Of a stretch of DNA of 59,772 bases, positions 1-8,217 are shown in pieces. Origin of the DNA: Chloroflexota bacterium. Its GTDB lineage: Bacteria; Chloroflexota; UBA11872. The position numbers were made by a program, and so were the translations under genes. Location of the stretch: NCBI GenBank assembly GCA_022821645.1, contig JAJEDE010000014.1, positions 1 to 59,772 on the forward strand, read 5' to 3'. Under the pieces are notes generated by a model. The model had not been told where the DNA came from. It did no database searches and worked only from the letters and a program-made list of their open reading frames with translations. Each line of letters opens with the position of its first letter. Position 1 is the stretch's first letter.

Positions 1-309
1 CACCCCGGCGTCCTCCACCACGGGCGAAAACCGGTCCAGCACGTCCAGGACCGCCTCGAACGCCTGGGCGTAACGCGGCGGATCGTCGGGCACGTAGACG
101 CCCTGCGGGCAGCGCTGCGCCGCTTCCTTGACCGCCATCCCTGGCCGCAGTCCCGCGGCGTGGGCGGCCTCGGAAACCTCGATCAGCCGCCGCTGGTTAG
201 CTTGCCGCGCGTAGATCGCCAGCGGCTGCGCCGACCACGACGGCTGCGTCTGCGCCTCCACTGTGGTTCGAAAGCGCGGAATCCACAGGCACAACGTCTT
301 GCGGTCCAC
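1..309 (-). CDS. imuB: Y-family DNA polymerase, ImuB-like (5' part, cut by window edge)
   Basis: N-terminal 103 codons of a Y-family translesion polymerase or its inactive ImuB relative; the rest lies off the left edge. The start is GTG, preceded by GAGGAGGT. The protein opens with a D-R-K-T-L-C-L-W-I-P-R-F stretch, the first strand of the palm domain, and later shows the family-typical segments RLIEVSEAAHAAGLRPGM, CPQGVYVPDD and DRFSPVVEDAG. It overlaps the 3' end of the RecA-like gene upstream by 113 nt, the usual ImuA-ImuB pairing for damage-induced mutagenesis. Whether the catalytic acidic residues are retained cannot be judged, because ImuB proteins often lack them and those positions are mostly outside the window. 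Confidence 0.85.
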   Translation of the reverse strand, partial: MDRKTLCLWIPRFRTTVEAQTQPSWSAQPLAIYARQANQRRLIEVSEAAHAAGLRPGMAVKEAAQRCPQGVYVPDDPPRYAQAFEAVLDVLDRFSPVVEDAGV

Positions 310-1000
310 CGGACCTCCTCGTAAACGGACAATCGATCACCAGGTACTGCGCGCCCGTGTCGCTGCGGGACTTCAGCACCCGGACCTCCAGCGTCAGCCC
401 CATCGGTATCCGGGTCAGGCGACTGCGCTGCCAGCGCCAGCCCCGGCAGGCCACCCCCAGGCGCAGCGAGGCGAGGTACGGCAACCCGGTAACCCGCGAA
501 CTCCCTGTCGCCGTCACCACCACCAGCCCGGCCGATCCCCGCCCCGCCAGATCGGCCAGTTGCGACCACCGGTTGCCGCGCGGCCGGGCCGACTCCAGGT
601 CCAGCAGCACCGCCTCGAAGGCATTGCTCCGCAGCAACGTCGCGGCCGCTTGGAGCGCGGCCTCGGCATCCGGCGGCCGCACCACCACCAGCCGCGACAT
701 ATCCAGGCCCAGCCCCACGCCCGCCGTAGGCGCGAACGTGCCGGGCAGGTCCACGTAGGCCGCCAACCCGCCGCCATCCAGCGCGGCGGCCAGCGCCCGC
801 CATCCCAGCGTCAACGCCCCGCTGCCCGCTGGCCCGGTCAGTTCGCTCAGGCGCCCCCTGGGAATCCCCTCGAACCCGGTGGCCTCATCCAGCGCCCCGA
901 TGCCGGTGGAAAACCCGGCCTCCTGCGGACTAACCCCAAACAACCGGCCCGCGGCATGCAACCCCCAGCGCTGTTCGATTTCATGCACGGCCACCCGCAA
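197..1000 (-). CDS. imuA: ImuA-like RecA-fold protein
   Basis: RecA/SulA-like accessory protein that partners ImuB in translesion synthesis. The core has the RecA-family segment STGIGALDEATGFEGIPRGR, a degenerate P-loop (LTGPAGSGALTLG), strands AAYVDLPGTF and LVVVRPPD, a Walker-B-like VLLDLE, and a C-terminal LTLEVRVLKSRS. Lys and Thr of the canonical GKT are replaced (GSGALT), typical of ImuA. The frame stays open upstream to about 1324, but that part is antisense to the M20 gene. I took the TTG at 1000 as a conservative start; a non-canonical start nearer 1040-1063 is possible because LALSDTERPAALRVAVHE looks like a genuine N-terminal helix. Confidence 0.75.
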   Translation of the reverse strand: MRVAVHEIEQRWGLHAAGRLFGVSPQEAGFSTGIGALDEATGFEGIPRGRLSELTGPAGSGALTLGWRALAAALDGGGLAAYVDLPGTFAPTAGVGLGLDMSRLVVVRPPDAEAALQAAATLLRSNAFEAVLLDLESARPRGNRWSQLADLAGRGSAGLVVVTATGSSRVTGLPYLASLRLGVACRGWRWQRSRLTRIPMGLTLEVRVLKSRSDTGAQYLVIDCPFTRRSGGPQDVVPVDSALSNHSGGADAAVVVGAAAGDLRAAS

Positions 1001-1049
1001 CGCGGCGGGACGCTCGGTGTCGGAAAGAGCCAGCGGAACACCCTGGGGA

Positions 1050-1073
1050 GTACGGGACGTCAGGATACCGTAC
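1050..1073. promoter_or_regulatory. Inverted repeat GTACGG-N12-CCGTAC in divergent intergenic region
   Basis: A 6-bp perfect inverted repeat separated by 12 bp lies between the imuA-like gene (leftward) and the leader peptide/M20 gene (rightward). Its position in the only divergent promoter region here suggests an operator. ImuA-ImuB genes are commonly LexA-controlled, but I cannot match this sequence to a known LexA box, so the regulator is unknown. Confidence 0.35.
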
Positions 1074-1098
1074 GAAAACCGAACACAAGGAGGCTTCC

Positions 1099-1200
1099 AT
1101 GCAGCACGATGTTCTGGCGGCCCGGTTTCTCCACGCCCGTGGCAGACTGCCCACACCAGAATCCGAAGGGCCACGGGTATGTCCGCCAGCGCCGATTTGA
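1099..1200 (+). CDS. Possible 33-aa leader peptide upstream of M20 gene
   Basis: Short ORF starting at ATG 1099, 5 nt after an almost perfect Shine-Dalgarno AAGGAGG (1087-1093), by far the best ribosome site in this area. It encodes 33 residues beginning MQHDVLAARFLHARGR and ends at TGA 1200, overlapping the start of the M20 gene (ATG 1179) in another frame. The overlap suggests translational coupling: ribosomes finishing the leader could re-initiate on the amidohydrolase, whose own SD is weak. No family is recognised and it may not be a functional peptide. Confidence 0.4.
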   Translation: MQHDVLAARFLHARGRLPTPESEGPRVCPPAPI

Positions 1201-2519
1201 AAGAGCGCATCGCCGCCGTGGTGGAGTCGCACCGCGACGACATCGTCGACGTCGGCGAAACGATCATGCGCAACCCGGAACTGGGCTTCAAAGAGTTCGA
1301 GACCGCGGCGCTGGTGCAGCGCAAGTTCGATGAGTTGGAGTTGGACTACCGCGCGGGCCTGGCCCGAACCGGCGTCAAGGCGAAGATCGACACGGGGCGG
1401 CCGGGTCCCACACTGGCGCTGATCGGCGAACTGGACGCGCTGGTGGTGGCCGGGCACCCAATGGAGAACCCGGACACGCACGCCGCCCACGCCTGCGGGC
1501 ACAACGCGCAGATCGCCGGGCTGATGGGCGCGGCGGCCGCGCTCAGTGACCCCACCATCCTGCGGGACCTCTGCGGCTCAATCGTGCTCTTTGCCGTGCC
1601 GGCCGAGGAGTACGTGGAGGTCGAGTACCGCCACGGCCTGGTCCAGGAAGGCGAGCTTGAGTTCCTGGGCGGCAAGCCCGAGTTGATCGCGCGCGGCGAG
1701 TTCGACGATGTGGACCTGGCCATGATGATCCACACCCACTCGCGGCCCGACGAGAACGGCATGGCCTCCGTCACCGCCTCCAACAACGGCTGCGTGGTCA
1801 AGCAAATCCGTTACATCGGCAAGGCCGCCCACGCCGGCGGCGCGCCCCACCTGGGCGTCAACGCCCTCTACGCCGCCCACATCGGCCTGGCGGCGATCAA
1901 CGCCGTGCGCGAGACCTTCCGCGACGACGACGCGATCCGCGTCCATCCCATCGTCACCCGCGGCGGCGACCTGGTGAACGTGATCCCGTCCGACGTGACC
2001 CTGGAAACCTACGTGCGCGGCAAGACCACCGACGCCATCGATGCCGCGGCCGCCAAGGTGGACCGCGCGCTCAAGGCTGGCGCAATGGCGCTGGGCGCCG
2101 AGGTGGAGATCATCACGCTGCCCGGTTACCTGCCGCTGATCAACGACCAGGACCTGGCCGAACTGTTCCTGGCCAACCAGCGTGTCGTGCATGGCGAGCC
2201 CCAGGCGCGGCGGCAGGGGCACCGCACCGGCTCCACCGACATGGGCGACGTCTCGCACATCATGCCGGCGCTGCACCCCTCCATGGCCGGCGCCCGCGGC
2301 AGCAACCACGCGGTCGACTGGGCTATCGAGGACCCCCAGATGGCCTACCTGGAACCGGCCAAGGCCCTCGCCTGGATGGCCGCCGACCTCCTGGGCAACG
2401 GCGCGCAGGAAGCCCGGCGCGTACTGGACAACTTCCACCCCCGCATGAGCCGGGACGAGTACCTTGCATACCAGCGGAGCCTGAGTAAGGTCGATCGCTG
2501 GTCCGGCGCCGATTCGTAG
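1179..2519 (+). CDS. M20 family metallo-amidohydrolase/peptidase
   Basis: Cytoplasmic zinc-dependent amidohydrolase of 446 aa, similar to AbgB/IAA-amino-acid hydrolase-type M20D enzymes that cleave N-acyl amino acids. Visible signatures: NPELGFKEFE near the N-terminus, GELDAL, the metal-binding HACGHNAQ around residues 104-111, the glutamate pair in PAEEYVEVEY, the dimerisation-domain AAHAGGAPHLGVNAL, and GSTDMGDVSHIMPALHP near the C-terminus. ATG 1179 (MSASADLKERI) is chosen because homologues start shortly before the NPELGF motif. Substrate cannot be read from sequence. A mutated copy of its 3' end occurs again at 4847-5046. Confidence 0.9.
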   Translation: MSASADLKERIAAVVESHRDDIVDVGETIMRNPELGFKEFETAALVQRKFDELELDYRAGLARTGVKAKIDTGRPGPTLALIGELDALVVAGHPMENPDTHAAHACGHNAQIAGLMGAAAALSDPTILRDLCGSIVLFAVPAEEYVEVEYRHGLVQEGELEFLGGKPELIARGEFDDVDLAMMIHTHSRPDENGMASVTASNNGCVVKQIRYIGKAAHAGGAPHLGVNALYAAHIGLAAINAVRETFRDDDAIRVHPIVTRGGDLVNVIPSDVTLETYVRGKTTDAIDAAAAKVDRALKAGAMALGAEVEIITLPGYLPLINDQDLAELFLANQRVVHGEPQARRQGHRTGSTDMGDVSHIMPALHPSMAGARGSNHAVDWAIEDPQMAYLEPAKALAWMAADLLGNGAQEARRVLDNFHPRMSRDEYLAYQRSLSKVDRWSGADS

Positions 2520-2570
2520 GTGCGGGTACTGCCGCCAGCCGTACGCCCCCGGGCGCGCGGCGCCTGACCC

Positions 2571-4847
2571 GTGGCACAAGTTCTCTGGCTGGCCTTCGCG
2601 GCAGGCGCCATCTGGCTCTGGGCCAGCCTGGCGCCCCAACTCACCTATCCCACGGCTTCCAGCGGTGACCCCGCAGGCCATGTGCTGATCGCCTGGCCCG
2701 GATGGGCGGTGCAGCAAGAGCTTGGCGAGCTGCGCGGAACCATTGGCCGGTTCGATATATGGGTTTCGACTGACCCCGATGGCGGCGAGCTCACGCTGCT
2801 GGCCTCACTTGTGGACGCCTTCACGAAGGACGTGGTGCGCCAGACCCGCGTGCTCATCACTCCCGCCTATACGCCGGTGGCTCGCACCCTGACGTTTCCC
2901 AGCTATGCCGTGCCCGAAGGGCAACGGCTGCTCCTGCAACTGGAAGCGGCGCCGTGGGAAGGCCGGTACGTGGTGTACGGCCTCACGCTCGCTCAACCCA
3001 CCTATGCCAACCTGGCGCTGAACGGCGTGGCGGACGCCGGTGCAGGGCCGCTGGCTTTTGGGCATTACGTAACCTCCAGCGGCCTGCGGGCCGCGTTGCA
3101 CGGCCAGCCGGACGCTCGCAACGCCCTGGCGCTGGCGCTGGTCCTGAGCGGACTGACGGCGTTGACGTATCCGGGCGTGGCCGCGCGGATCGGCCTGCGG
3201 AGCGCCGCTCGTTCAGCGACTCGCCTCACCCGGCGCGCGGCGCTCCTGAAACAACGGCTCGCTGGACCACCGAACCACGCCTCCGCTGACCGCCCGGCCC
3301 GGAGACGCCTTGGCGTGCTCTCAGCGCCCTGGCACCCCTGGCCGGTCGCGCTGATCCCCGTCCTCCACTTTCTCGCCGGCAATCCCCTGCACTTCACCGT
3401 CCGCCAGGCGCTCGTTCCAGCCGGCGGCGTCCTGCTTGCCGTGACGGTGGGCGTGGTCGGGCTGTGGCTGGTCATCCGCAACTGGCGTCAGGCCGCCGCG
3501 GCCATGACGGCCGTCACCATCGTTGTCTTTGCGTACGGGCACGTGGACCTTGCGCTGCACCTCCGACTTGACGACCGTGTCCTTTTTCCGACTGCCGCCG
3601 TCCTGGCCACCGCCGCCGTGTGGCTCGCCGTTCGAAACCGGGGCCCCGCATCGCAGTTGACGCCGTTTCTCAACGTCACTGCGGGCGTGCTCCTTCTGTT
3701 TCAGATTGTTTCCCTCGCCGGGACGGCCTGGGGTGTTTCCGTCCGCACGCCGCAACTGTTTTCGTCCCCCACAGATGCGCATAGCGACCGTCCTGATATC
3801 TACTACATCGTTCTCGACGCCTACGGACGCCATGACAGGCTTGGCGAGTTTGACAATTCGCCCTTCCTGGATGAACTCGAAACGCGCGGGTTTTACGTTG
3901 CCAGAGAGGCCACCAGCAACTATCGAAGCACGATCCAGTCCCTGGCCTCGAGTCTCAATCTCGCCTATTACCACGACCTTCCACCGACCGGCGACAAGAC
4001 CAGAAGCGACGGGATCGAACTGATCCAGAACAACGCGCTGGCCGCGACGCTCCAATCACTTGGCTACACCTACGTCCATCTCGAGTCGGGCAACGTGATC
4101 AGTAATCAAGCGCCGACCGCAGACATCTTCGCCACGTTCACGCCGGCCGGCGTGGTCGTCTCGCGCGCCGACGAAGCAGCGACACTGTCGCCTGTTGTGC
4201 GGGCCACCCAGAGTGAAGGGGTTCGTCACAACAGCTTTCTGCGGTCCCTCATTGACACCACGGCCCTGCGTCCCTTGACCGGCCACCGGTTCCGCCCCCG
4301 GGATGACAGCCCGTACGATTGGTGGTCGCCCGAACGGGCAATTCATATGTTCGAGTTTCTGTCCGCGACGCCCCCAACGTCCGGGCCAGCGTTTGTCTTT
4401 GCCCACATCGTAAAGCCTCACCCTCCGACAAATCTCGACCGCCACGGGAATATGCGGATCAGTCATCGGGAGCAGGACCAGTTCAGCGACGACCATGACC
4501 CCACGGTGCCGGATGCGTACATCGGTCAGCTAATATTCATAAACTCCCTGGTGCTACGGACCGTCGATCGCATCCTGGAAAACCGCAGCCACAAACCAAT
4601 CATCGTGCTTGCCTCTGATCACGCCCACTACGGGTCGGACCGGCACGCTATTCTGGCGGCATTTCACTTTCCTGAGGGTGGCAACTCTGTGCTCTATCCG
4701 TCCATTAGTTCCGTGAACTACTTCCGATCCATCCTGGACTTTTACTTTGGGTTTAACTTCGGTCTACTAGAGGATATCCAATTCGAACACCATGACGATC
4801 AGCCTGATATAGTGATTCCCTCACCTGCAAACAACACGGGGCGCTAG
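2571..4847 (+). CDS. Membrane-anchored sulfatase-like (alkaline phosphatase superfamily) protein, copy 1
   Basis: Large membrane protein of 758 aa. Order: N-terminal TM (VLWLAFAAGAIWLWASLAP), a beta-rich ectodomain about residues 40-185 (IGRFDIWVSTDPDGGE; YAVPEGQRLLLQLEA), another TM, a basic cytoplasmic loop, about five TMs (residues 265-400), then a C-terminal sulfatase/phosphoglycerol-transferase fold. The fold is marked by RPDIYYIVLDAYGRHDRL, a likely nucleophile region SNYRSTIQSLASSLN, FVFAHIVKPHPP and IIVLASDHAHYGSD (metal-ligand Asp-His). Start is GTG 2571. It may hydrolyse sulfate esters or transfer phospho-alcohols to a surface glycan; the substrate is unknown. First of two tandem paralogues. 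Confidence 0.85.
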   Translation: MAQVLWLAFAAGAIWLWASLAPQLTYPTASSGDPAGHVLIAWPGWAVQQELGELRGTIGRFDIWVSTDPDGGELTLLASLVDAFTKDVVRQTRVLITPAYTPVARTLTFPSYAVPEGQRLLLQLEAAPWEGRYVVYGLTLAQPTYANLALNGVADAGAGPLAFGHYVTSSGLRAALHGQPDARNALALALVLSGLTALTYPGVAARIGLRSAARSATRLTRRAALLKQRLAGPPNHASADRPARRRLGVLSAPWHPWPVALIPVLHFLAGNPLHFTVRQALVPAGGVLLAVTVGVVGLWLVIRNWRQAAAAMTAVTIVVFAYGHVDLALHLRLDDRVLFPTAAVLATAAVWLAVRNRGPASQLTPFLNVTAGVLLLFQIVSLAGTAWGVSVRTPQLFSSPTDAHSDRPDIYYIVLDAYGRHDRLGEFDNSPFLDELETRGFYVAREATSNYRSTIQSLASSLNLAYYHDLPPTGDKTRSDGIELIQNNALAATLQSLGYTYVHLESGNVISNQAPTADIFATFTPAGVVVSRADEAATLSPVVRATQSEGVRHNSFLRSLIDTTALRPLTGHRFRPRDDSPYDWWSPERAIHMFEFLSATPPTSGPAFVFAHIVKPHPPTNLDRHGNMRISHREQDQFSDDHDPTVPDAYIGQLIFINSLVLRTVDRILENRSHKPIIVLASDHAHYGSDRHAILAAFHFPEGGNSVLYPSISSVNYFRSILDFYFGFNFGLLEDIQFEHHDDQPDIVIPSPANNTGR

Positions 4848-5046
4848 CGCTGGGCGCGGAGGTGGAGATCATCACGCTGCCGGGCTACCTGTCGCTGGTC
4901 AACGATCACGACTCGGCCGAACTGTTCCTGGCCTATCAGCCCGGCGCGTGCTGGGCACCTTCCACCCCCGCATGAGCCGGGCCGAGTACCTCATCTACCA
5001 ACGAAGCCTCAGCCGGGTCGACCGCTGGTCGGGCGCCGAGTCCTAG
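4847..5046 (+). pseudogene. Fossil 3' end of M20 amidohydrolase gene
   Basis: About 200 bp matching the C-terminal coding region of the M20 gene at 2088-2519. It begins with an EVEIITLPGYL-encoding stretch, then jumps over roughly 232 bp, resumes at FHPRMSRAEYL-like sequence and ends with the same terminal codons and TAG. The deletion is not a multiple of three, so the frame is broken. It has no start codon or ribosome site and is a by-product of the tandem duplication. Confidence 0.9.
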
Positions 5047-5097
5047 GTGCGGGTAATGCCGCCAGCCGTACGACCCCGGGCGCGCGGCGCCTGACCC

Positions 5098-7353
5098 GTG
5101 GGGCGAGTTCTCTGGCTGGCCTTCGCGGCAGGCGCCATCTGGCTCTGGGCCAGCCTGGCGCCCCAACTCACCTATCCCACGGCTTCCAGCGGCGAACCCA
5201 ACGACGATGTCCTGATCGCCTGGCCCGGATGGGCGGTGCAGCAAGACGTTGGCATGCCCCACGGAACGATTGGCCGGTTCGACATTTGGGTCTCGTCTGA
5301 CCCCGACGGCGGCGAACTCACGCTCCTCGCTTCGCTGGTCGATGCCTCCACCAAGGCCGTGGTGCGGCAGACCCGCGTGCTCACCACCCCCGCCTATACG
5401 CCGGTGGCTCGCACCCTGACGTTTCCCAGCTATGCCGTGCCCGAAGGACAACGACTGCTCCTGCAACTGGAAGCGGCGCCGTGGGAAGGCCGGTACGTGG
5501 TGTACGGCCTCACGCTCGCTCAACCCACCTATGCCAACCTGGCGCTGAACGGCGTGGCCGACGCCGGCCGCGGACCGCTGGCTTTTGGGCACTACGTGAC
5601 CACCAGCGGCCTGCGCGCCGCGTTGCACGGCCAGCCGCACGCCCGCAACACCCTGGCGCTGGCCCTGGTTCTGAGCGGACTGACCGCGGTGGCGTATCCG
5701 GGCGTGGCGACCAAGGTTGGCTTTCGGGCTTCCGCCAAGGCCGCGACACGCCTGGCGCGTCGCACGGCGCGAGTGACGCGACGGCTCGCCGGACCACCGG
5801 ATCACGCCTCCGCTGACCAACGGGTCCGCAGACGCCTTGGCGTGCTCTCAGCGCCCTGGCACCCCTGGCCGGTCGCGCTGATCCCCGTCCTCCACTTTCT
5901 CGCCGGCAATCCCCTGCACTTCACCGTCCGCCAGGCGCTCGTTCCAGCCGGCGGCGTGCTGCTTGCCGTGACGGTGGGCGTGGTCGGGCTGTGGCTGGTC
6001 ATCCGCAACTGGCGTCAGGCTGCCACGGCCATGACGGCCGTCACCATCGTTGTCTTTGGGTACGGGCATGTGGACCTTGCGCTGGACGGCCGATTCGATG
6101 ACCGCGTCCTCTTTCCCAGTGCCGCCGTCCTGGCAGTCGCCGCCGTGTGGCTGGCTCTTCGATGCCGGAACCAGGCCTCTCGACTAACGCCGTTTCTCAA
6201 CGTCACCTCAGGCGTCCTTCTTCTGTTCCAGGTGACTTCCCTTGCGGGCACGACAGCCGACATATCCGTCCAAGCGCCCCAACAGTTTTCGCCGACGGAT
6301 TCTGGCGTCAATAGCAATCGACCTGATATTTACTACATCATTCTCGACGCCTACGGACGCCATGACAGGCTTGGCGAGTTTGACAATTCGCCCTTCCTGG
6401 ATGAACTCGAAACGCGCGGGTTTTACGTTGCCAGAGAGGCCACCAGCAATTATCGAAACACGATCCAGTCTTTGGCCTCGAGTCTCAATCTCGACTATCT
6501 CCACAACCTTCCGCCGACCACCGGGAAAACCAAGAGCGACGGAATCGAATTGATTCAGAACAGCGCGCTGGCGGCGACGCTCCAATCACTTGGCTACACC
6601 TACGTCCATCTCGAGTCGGGCAACGTGGTAAGCGATCGTGCGCCGACGGCGGACATCTCCGTCAGGTTCACGCCCGCCGGCGTGGTCGTTTCTGGCGCCG
6701 GCGAGGAGGTCAGACACTCGCCGACTCTCCGGGCCACGCAAAGTGAAGGAGTTCGCCACAACAGCTTTCTGCAGTCCCTCATTGACACCACGGCCCTGCG
6801 CCCGCTGACCGGCCATCGGTTCCGCCCGAGTGATGACAGCCCGTACGAATCGTGGGCACCTGAACGAGTGCTCCAGATGTTCGAGTTTCTTGCCCAGGCG
6901 CCGCACGCGCCCGGACCAACATTTGTATTTGCCCACATTCTTAAGCCTCACACGCCGGCGACCTTTGATCGCCACGGGAATATGCTCATTAGCCATCGCA
7001 AGCGAGATCAGTTCAGCGACGACCACGACCCCACGGTGCCGGATGCGTACATCGGTCAGCTGATATTCACAAATTCACTATTGCTAAGGACGGTCGATCG
7101 TATCCTGGAAAGTCGCAGCGAAAAACCGATCATCGTCATTGCATCGGATCACTCTCACTACGAGACGGACAAGCACGCGGTTCTGGCCGCCTTTCACTTT
7201 CCAGACGGAGGAAACTCTGTGCTGTATCCATCCATAAGCTCGGTAAACCACTTTCGATCCATGCTGGACTATTACTTCGGGTTTAACCTTGGACTTCTGG
7301 AGGATATCCAATTCGAACACCATGACAATCAGTTTGATATCCCGTTACCCTGA
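5098..7353 (+). CDS. Membrane-anchored sulfatase-like protein, copy 2
   Basis: Tandem paralogue (751 aa) of the gene at 2571-4847 with the same layout: N-terminal TM, beta-rich ectodomain, multi-TM block, and a C-terminal alkaline-phosphatase-superfamily domain with RPDIYYIILDAYGRHDRL, SNYRNTIQSLASSLN, FVFAHILKPHTP and IIVIASDHSHYETD. Start is GTG 5098 at the same place relative to the duplicated leader. Divergence concentrates in the TM/linker part and around the lid region (ISVRFTPAGVVVSGAGEE), while catalytic motifs are conserved, so both copies look functional. The C-terminal tail differs (ends FDIPLP rather than the longer tail of copy 1). Confidence 0.85.
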   Translation: MGRVLWLAFAAGAIWLWASLAPQLTYPTASSGEPNDDVLIAWPGWAVQQDVGMPHGTIGRFDIWVSSDPDGGELTLLASLVDASTKAVVRQTRVLTTPAYTPVARTLTFPSYAVPEGQRLLLQLEAAPWEGRYVVYGLTLAQPTYANLALNGVADAGRGPLAFGHYVTTSGLRAALHGQPHARNTLALALVLSGLTAVAYPGVATKVGFRASAKAATRLARRTARVTRRLAGPPDHASADQRVRRRLGVLSAPWHPWPVALIPVLHFLAGNPLHFTVRQALVPAGGVLLAVTVGVVGLWLVIRNWRQAATAMTAVTIVVFGYGHVDLALDGRFDDRVLFPSAAVLAVAAVWLALRCRNQASRLTPFLNVTSGVLLLFQVTSLAGTTADISVQAPQQFSPTDSGVNSNRPDIYYIILDAYGRHDRLGEFDNSPFLDELETRGFYVAREATSNYRNTIQSLASSLNLDYLHNLPPTTGKTKSDGIELIQNSALAATLQSLGYTYVHLESGNVVSDRAPTADISVRFTPAGVVVSGAGEEVRHSPTLRATQSEGVRHNSFLQSLIDTTALRPLTGHRFRPSDDSPYESWAPERVLQMFEFLAQAPHAPGPTFVFAHILKPHTPATFDRHGNMLISHRKRDQFSDDHDPTVPDAYIGQLIFTNSLLLRTVDRILESRSEKPIIVIASDHSHYETDKHAVLAAFHFPDGGNSVLYPSISSVNHFRSMLDYYFGFNLGLLEDIQFEHHDNQFDIPLP

Positions 7354-7584
7354 CCGCGAGCGGCGGGTCTCAGCGGCTCAATGGCTCTGTCGAACAGCCA
7401 TACGCTCGTTCGGTCCTTCGCGCTGGCGCCGGAGTGACATGCGGAAGGAACCAGGAGCGCGGTCCTGGGACAATTCCCAAGCCGCCGACAGGGAACCGTG
7501 GGTGGAGGACCGCGCCGAGACGCCGGCGCCAAGACGGATTACCGCCGCCTACAATGCCCGGCAACGGCTCCCGAGGGTGTTCGT
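7354..7584. other. Intergenic spacer, no gene seen
   Basis: 231 bp between the second sulfatase and the cyclophilin gene. No convincing ORF, tRNA or T-tailed hairpin found. A GAGGGTG ribosome site for the next gene lies at its right end. Confidence 0.6.
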
Positions 7585-8214
7585 ATGCGACGGCTCCTGG
7601 CAATTGGACTGCTGCTCATCGCGCTGGCGGCGTGCGGTGAAGCCGAACCCGCCGCCGAGACTTCGGAACCTGCGGAGGGTGGTGTGAAACAGTATTCGTC
7701 TCATCCGGGCACGGTCATCGAGGCCGGCAAGAGCTACACGGCCGTCATCAAGACCAACCTCGGCGACATGTCGTTTGAGTTGCTGGCCGACGAATCGCCG
7801 CTGGCGGTCAACAGCTTTGTCTTCCTGGCCCGCGAGGGGTACTTCGACGGCGTGATCTTCCACCGCATCATCCCCGGCTTCATGGGGCAGAGCGGCGACC
7901 CCACCGGCACCGGCGGCGGCGGCCCCGGCTACAAGTACGACATCGAGACGCCCAGCGGGCCGTACATCCGCGGATCGCTGGCGATGGCCAATGCCGGACC
8001 GGGCACCAACGGCTCGCAGTTCTTCATCGTGTTCGACAACCTCACGGACCAGGGACGGCTGAGCCCCGACTACTCGCTCTTCGGGCAGATGTCGGACGGC
8101 GAACCGGCGCTGAAAGCGCTGGAAAGCGTGCCGGTGACCGCCAAGCCCAGCGGTGAGCGCTCGCAGCCGCTCGAAGAGGTCCGCATCTTCACGATTGAGA
8201 TCATCGAGCGCTAG
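7585..8214 (+). CDS. Cyclophilin-type peptidyl-prolyl isomerase, lipoprotein
   Basis: Secreted, lipid-anchored PPIase of 209 aa that catalyses cis-trans isomerisation of proline bonds in exported proteins. The signal peptide MRRLLAIGLLLIALAAC has a lipobox with Cys17. The cyclophilin core shows FVFLAREGYFDGVIFHRIIPGFM (catalytic Arg in FHRI), QSGDPTGTGGGGPGY, GSLAMANAGPGTNGSQFFI and LFGQMSDG. ATG 7585 is preferred because it makes a complete lipoprotein signal and has GAGGG upstream. LspA, which would process it, is encoded two genes downstream. Confidence 0.93.
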   Translation: MRRLLAIGLLLIALAACGEAEPAAETSEPAEGGVKQYSSHPGTVIEAGKSYTAVIKTNLGDMSFELLADESPLAVNSFVFLAREGYFDGVIFHRIIPGFMGQSGDPTGTGGGGPGYKYDIETPSGPYIRGSLAMANAGPGTNGSQFFIVFDNLTDQGRLSPDYSLFGQMSDGEPALKALESVPVTAKPSGERSQPLEEVRIFTIEIIER

Positions 8215-8217
8215 CCG

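Larger units (their letters stand above)
2088..7353 (+). repeat. Tandem duplication: M20 3' end + sulfatase gene, two copies
   Basis: Unit 1 is about 2088-4846 and unit 2 about 4847-7353. The junction is sharp: right after the first sulfatase stop, the sequence resumes as a copy of the M20 gene from 2088. The intergenic sequence before each sulfatase gene (2520-2570 and 5047-5097) is nearly identical. Unit 2 has lost about 232 bp inside its M20 portion. Divergence within the sulfatase genes (conserved and variable stretches alternate) indicates that the duplication is not recent. Confidence 0.9.

Noticed and set aside
263..1333. Long plus-strand ORF of 356 codons
   Set aside because: Antisense shadow of the imuA-like gene; Arg/Pro/Gln-rich and without any domain.
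1578..2717. Minus-strand ORF of 379 codons
   Set aside because: Antisense to the M20 gene in a GC-rich sequence; Gly/Val/His-rich low-complexity translation.
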